From NCBI GenBank assembly GCA_003554005.1, contig PWEU01000086.1:1-9081 (forward strand): a stretch of DNA of 9,081 nt, read 5' to 3'. This DNA is from Nitriliruptoraceae bacterium. Its GTDB lineage: Bacteria > Actinomycetota > Nitriliruptoria > Nitriliruptorales > Nitriliruptoraceae. The notes under the pieces are model-generated. The model was given only the letters and a program-made list of their open reading frames with translations. It had not been told where the DNA came from and searched no databases. Position 1 is the stretch's first letter. Each line of letters starts with the position of its first letter. The position numbers and the translations under genes are program-made. Positions 6,422 through 9,081 of this stretch are shown here, piece after piece.

Positions 6422-8173
6422 TCAGGCGTTCCCAGCCTGAGCCGGTACGAGCCGTTCGGACACGCGGCCCCAGGAGGCGTAGCCCTCAAGGAAGTCGTCG
6501 GTGCTCAACTGCTCGTGGTCATATCCGAGTACCGTGTCTGCGCTGAAGAGCGGGATCATCAGGTATTCCTGATCGAAGCGCGCGAAGAACTCACCGAGAA
6601 GCTCCAGGCGTCGTTCCTGGTCGATCTCCTGTCTGATCTCGGCGAACAGCTCGGCCTTCTCTTCGGTGTTCTCCAGGGGGATCGGGGCATTCTCCCCGTA
6701 ATGGAGATTCAGGACGCTGAGAGCATTGAACGTCACCGGTGCACCCCAGGTATGCACGCCCCCGGCGTTGAAGTCATCATTGATGTCAGCGCCGACGATG
6801 CTGGGGCGGAGAGTCGTGTAGTCCGTCGACGTGAGATCAACGATCACGCCGATCTCGCGCCACATGGCCGCGATCGCTTCGGCGAATTGGGGCGCCTGGG
6901 GGAATGGCGCATTGGGGAAGGTGAAGAAGTCGAGCTCGAAGCCGTCGGGATATCCTGCTTCGGCCAGCAGTTGCGTCGCCTCCTCGGGGTCGAACCGAGC
7001 CAGCTCGTCGACCATCTCCTGATAACGTTCCGTCTCAAGCGAGGTTGGACTCAAGTAGAACGGTGTCTCAGGAAGCGAACCGTAACCGCCCAGTAGGTCA
7101 TCGACCAAGCTAGAGCGGTCGATCGCCAGCGACAGCGCCTTCCGCACCCGTGCATCTGTCGTAGGTAGACCCTCTGCCGGCGGGCGATTCGTCCCGATCA
7201 CCATGAGACCCAGGTCTGCGCTGTTCGAGACCTGTGCGATCTCCAAGCCGGATCTCTCGACCTGCTCGACGTCATCGGTCGAGAGCTGCGTGAGCTGGAC
7301 CTCACCATTGAGAAGCATCGCGAGGCGTGTGGCCTCCTCGGGGACGTGGAAGAGCCGCAACTGATCGACAGCCGGCGTCTTGCGCCAGTGGTCCTCAACG
7401 CCTCTGAACACGGCCTCGATGTCAGGCTCGTGACTGACGAACTCGAATGGACCGGTACCCACGGGAGCGCTCTGGATCAGTTCGTTCTGCGCTTCGAAAT
7501 CGTCGCCCGCTGACTCGACGTAGTCCTTGGGCAGGATGCCGATGTAGACGTCATGGGGACCGAGTTGCGTTAGGAGATCCGGCTGCGGAGAAGACAACTG
7601 CAGCTCGACGGTGTGATCATCAACGGCAGTGATGCTGTCCATGTTCGCGACCACAGATGCGGCGACGCCGGCTGTCGTTCCTTCGTCGCGGTAGCGCTCC
7701 ATAGAGAACACCACGTCGTCTGCTGTCAGATCGGACCCATCATGGAAGGTGACGTCGCGCCTCAAGTCGAACGTATACGTCAGGCCGTCGTCGGAGATCT
7801 CCCAACTGGTGGCCAACCCGGGGAGAAGCTCGCCATCGTCTCCGATCTCGAGCAACGTGTCGTAGAGGTGAGCCAGGATGTTGCGATGCTCGATCACGGC
7901 GCCGACAGCCGGGTCGAGTGAGTTGACACCGAAGGCTCCCAGGGCGATGTCTACGTCCATCCGACCGGAGTCAGCACCCGCATCCCCATCTGAGGCGGCA
8001 GCTTCGTCCACCGAATCAGAGTCGCCGGCGGCGCCGTTCTGGGTCTCGGTGTCGTCGACCGAGCAAGCTGCCAGGGCCGTGGCCAGCAAGAGCAAGGCCG
8101 ACATCCGCGGGATCGTCGACCACCACTTCCGCCGGCTTGATGTCCGTCGGCGTTGACTCGAGTTGGCAGCCAT
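6422..8173 (-). CDS. Peptide/nickel ABC importer substrate-binding lipoprotein (SBP family 5)
   Basis: A 583-residue extracytoplasmic binding protein that would deliver solute to the permease pair. The N-terminus is basic (RRR, SRRK), followed by a hydrophobic segment and a lipobox ending LAAC, making Cys37 the lipidated residue. An acidic Ser/Asp/Ala-rich linker (38-70) tethers the domain. Family 5 signatures are LLPGLATSWEISDDGLTYTF (116-135), LRRDVTFHDGSDLTADDVVF (137-156) and VGTGPFEF (238-245). The ATG at 8173 was chosen because GGGAGG lies six bases upstream; an in-frame ATG at 8251 would put 26 atypical residues before the signal peptide. The SRRKWW stretch faintly recalls a twin-arginine signal but lacks the consensus Phe, so Sec export is more likely. 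Family 5 members bind peptides, nickel chelates, opines, sugars and other solutes; nothing visible fixes the ligand. Confidence 0.93.
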   Translation of the reverse strand: MAANSSQRRRTSSRRKWWSTIPRMSALLLLATALAACSVDDTETQNGAAGDSDSVDEAAASDGDAGADSGRMDVDIALGAFGVNSLDPAVGAVIEHRNILAHLYDTLLEIGDDGELLPGLATSWEISDDGLTYTFDLRRDVTFHDGSDLTADDVVFSMERYRDEGTTAGVAASVVANMDSITAVDDHTVELQLSSPQPDLLTQLGPHDVYIGILPKDYVESAGDDFEAQNELIQSAPVGTGPFEFVSHEPDIEAVFRGVEDHWRKTPAVDQLRLFHVPEEATRLAMLLNGEVQLTQLSTDDVEQVERSGLEIAQVSNSADLGLMVIGTNRPPAEGLPTTDARVRKALSLAIDRSSLVDDLLGGYGSLPETPFYLSPTSLETERYQEMVDELARFDPEEATQLLAEAGYPDGFELDFFTFPNAPFPQAPQFAEAIAAMWREIGVIVDLTSTDYTTLRPSIVGADINDDFNAGGVHTWGAPVTFNALSVLNLHYGENAPIPLENTEEKAELFAEIRQEIDQERRLELLGEFFARFDQEYLMIPLFSADTVLGYDHEQLSTDDFLEGYASWGRVSERLVPAQAGNA

Positions 8174-8179
8174 CCCATT

Positions 8180-8185
8180 CCTCCC
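8180..8185 (-). promoter_or_regulatory. Strong ribosome binding site of the binding-protein gene
   Basis: GGGAGG on the coding strand, six bases before the ATG at 8173. It is the best Shine-Dalgarno match in the window and fixes the start of the lipoprotein. Confidence 0.7.
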
Positions 8186-8256
8186 ATCCGACCTGACCCC
8201 GCTGGGCACCACTGCCCACGGTTCCCTGAGCGAGAGCTCCCATTGCTGCATCCGTT

Positions 8257-8275
8257 GCTCAGGACTTTTCTGAGC
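8257..8275. promoter_or_regulatory. Hyphenated palindrome upstream of the importer operon (candidate operator)
   Basis: A perfect 6-bp dyad, GCTCAG (8257-8262) and CTGAGC (8270-8275), with a seven-base centre. It lies 84-102 bp upstream of the binding-protein ATG and overlaps the start point expected from the candidate promoter at 8279-8307, a typical place for a repressor operator. No regulator gene is in the window. Confidence 0.4.
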
Positions 8276-8278
8276 GTA

Positions 8279-8307
8279 ACTTTAGTATTGTGAACTCAAG
8301 TCCGCAA
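8279..8307 (-). promoter_or_regulatory. Candidate sigma70-type promoter of the importer operon
   Basis: On the coding strand TTGCGG (8302-8307) and TAAAGT (8279-8284) are separated by exactly 17 bases. They match the -35 and -10 consensus at 3 of 6 and 4 of 6 positions. The surrounding 30 bases are markedly more AT-rich than the rest of the window. Predicted initiation is near 8272, about 100 nt before the ATG. Confidence 0.35.
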
Positions 8308-8735
8308 GCCCCAGCTGCTCGCCGTGCCTTATCGTCGCTTTGCCCCTCCGTTCATCCAAGCTGACGTAGCCGAACTGGACCTCCAGGCTGCCGGCACGCC
8401 CATCGGTCCCGGCACGGCGCCGAACGTGGAACCGGGAGATGCCCCCTACGGCGCCGAGAACGAGCACGGATCGGGGTACGCCAGTGCGGCGGCACCAGAT
8501 GTTGCGCTGGGAGAGGTCGCCGTCTTGCAGCTCGCGCCCGGCGCACTCGCTTTCCGGCTGTAACCATCCGTTCCCGTGGCGGTGCGTGGTTGAGTTTGTC
8601 TCAAGTCACACCGAACCGTAGTGGGGCTTTCCCACTGCGCATCGAGGGGTGCAGCGCAGGGAGGACGTCCAACCAACCACGCGCCCGGATCGGGCCGCGG
8701 ACCGATGGCTGGCTCGACCAGCCCCGGGTCGGCGC
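8308..8735. other. Region without a recognisable gene
   Basis: Together with 8186-8307 this is more than 500 bases between the importer promoter and the crotonase remnant. A plus-strand frame (8324-8563, GTG start, 79 codons) and several minus-strand frames are open, but none has a ribosome binding site, a recognisable domain or a consistent composition. The segment may be decayed coding DNA continuing the neighbouring pseudogene; I could not align it convincingly to the intact crotonase gene. No tRNA, terminal inverted repeat or recombinase was seen. Confidence 0.4.
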
Positions 8736-8854
8736 AACCAGGAGTCTGACAGCGGCAGGGGCGGCCCGCACTCGACGGCACCGTCGAGTGCCACGAGCGC
8801 AGCGTCCGGCAACGAGTCGGCGCGGCCCAGAGCGGCGACAACCGCGAGCTCCAA
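8736..8854 (-). pseudogene. Decayed 5' fragment of a crotonase-family gene
   Basis: From a TTG at 8854 the coding strand encodes 28 residues (ELAVV..., DSLPDAALVALDGAVE) matching the N-terminus of the intact gene at 1-788 (ELEAVV..., GSLPDTVLVALDSAVE); 19 of 28 positions agree if TTG is read as Met. At the DNA level 8771-8850 matches 705-784 at 66 of 80 positions without gaps. About 16 nt of the intact gene are then missing, which shifts the frame; in the shifted frame VRAA...VRLL still parallels VRAAVELL of the intact gene. Beyond about 8736 the similarity fades, and no crotonase catalytic region is present. It starts 79 nt after the amidohydrolase stop. Either a truncated paralogue or the relic of a rearrangement. 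Confidence 0.65.
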
Positions 8855-8885
8855 CGATCCGGCCCACGCTCTCATGGACCGCGGG

Positions 8886-8907
8886 TCCGACGACAGCCGT
8901 CGCCGGA
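8886..8907 (-). terminator. Hairpin after the amidohydrolase gene
   Basis: TCCGACGAC (8886-8894) pairs with GTCGCCGGA (8899-8907) across a four-base loop. On the RNA of the coding strand this is nine pairs including one G-U. It begins 26 nt after the stop and lacks a U-tract. A terminator-like role is inferred. Confidence 0.4.
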
Positions 8908-8933
8908 TGCGGGACCTGCGTTGCACTGACTGA

Positions 8934-9081
8934 TCAGCTGACGTCGACGAAGGTCTTCGTCTTGTCGCTGGTCTCCCGGTCGTAACGCGTGCGTCCGCCG
9001 ATGATGACCTCGGCGACGCCGATGTTGCGCAGCTGCTCGGCCGGCGTGGTCAGGGGGTCCTCGTCGAGGATGGTGAGGTCG
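8934..9081 (-). CDS. Amidohydrolase family protein (YtcJ-like), C-terminal part
   Basis: The last 48 codons before the TGA at 8934-8936; the frame is open to the window edge, so the 5' part lies outside. The tail begins DLTILDEDPLTTPAEQL and continues with VAEVIIGGRTRYDRE. This is the closing beta-sandwich strand pair of amidohydrolases of the YtcJ type (amidohydrolase family 3), whose members usually end A-D-L-V-V-L-D-x-D-P followed by a V-x-x-G-G-R/K strand. Those enzymes are metal-dependent TIM-barrel hydrolases of amides and related bonds; the metal ligands are outside the window, so neither activity nor substrate can be judged. Third positions are GC-rich, like the crotonase gene at the other edge and unlike the importer genes between them. 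Confidence 0.75.
   Translation of the reverse strand, partial: DLTILDEDPLTTPAEQLRNIGVAEVIIGGRTRYDRETSDKTKTFVDVS

Noticed and set aside
6320..7096. Plus-strand frame of 258 codons antisense to the binding-protein gene
   Set aside because: It overlaps the binding-protein coding region and has no recognisable features.
8174..8251. Longer binding-protein start at the ATG at 8251
   Set aside because: It would place 26 residues before a normal lipoprotein signal peptide and swallow the strong GGGAGG site at 8180-8185.
8324..8563. Plus-strand frame of 79 codons with a GTG start
   Set aside because: It lies in the gene-poor stretch and has mildly protein-like composition, but no Shine-Dalgarno sequence, no motif, and minus-strand frames are equally open. 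Kept only as a remark.
8446..8926. Several minus-strand frames between the importer promoter and the amidohydrolase
   Set aside because: Only the short crotonase-like stretch at 8736-8854 has recognisable similarity; the rest is low-complexity Arg/Gly/Pro sequence after a frameshift.
1..9081. CRISPR arrays, tRNA or rRNA genes, insertion sequences, phage genes
   Set aside because: No regularly spaced repeats, cloverleaf-like sequence, transposase or integrase motifs, or terminal inverted repeats were found when reading both strands.

Overview
The window is dense, high-GC bacterial DNA in which every supported gene reads on the minus strand. The GC content, the strong GC bias at third codon positions in the outer genes, and a lipoprotein with an acidic Ser/Asp/Ala-rich linker suggest an actinobacterium. 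That is an inference; no rRNA, tRNA or other taxonomic marker is present.

Layout in transcription order, from high to low coordinates: (1) 8934-9081, the last 48 codons of an amidohydrolase, followed by a terminator-like hairpin. (2) 8736-8854, a decayed copy of the 5' end of the crotonase-family gene found at the other edge of the window. (3) About 8186-8735, a stretch with no convincing gene. Its low end holds a possible sigma70-type promoter and a 19-bp hyphenated palindrome. (4) 8173-2111, a complete peptide/nickel (Dpp/Opp) class ABC importer: lipoprotein binding protein, OppF/DppF-type ATPase, DppB-type permease, DppC-type permease, DppD/OppD-type ATPase. (5) 1913-1008, an alpha/beta hydrolase with an intact Ser-Asp-His triad, resembling meta-cleavage-product hydrolases, with its own structured leader. 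(6) 934-976, a strong hairpin that probably ends the importer-hydrolase transcript. (7) 1-788, the N-terminal 262 codons of an enoyl-CoA hydratase/isomerase (crotonase) family protein with an unusual N-terminal extension of about 150 residues; it runs off the window.

The likely joint role is uptake and breakdown of an organic compound. The importer would capture a peptide-like or other small solute, the alpha/beta hydrolase would cleave an ester or C-C bond, and the amidohydrolase and crotonase fit amide cleavage and CoA-linked degradation. The substrate cannot be read from the sequence.

The most notable observation is architectural. The importer plus hydrolase block has visibly lower GC (about 57-62% in sampled 60-base lines) than the two flanks (about 70-77%). 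It is bracketed by two same-orientation copies of the crotonase gene's 5' end: 705-784 and 8771-8850, 66 of 80 positions identical without gaps, one intact and one broken. This suggests that the block was acquired or rearranged between an ancestral amidohydrolase and crotonase gene. No transposase, integrase, CRISPR array or RNA gene was found.
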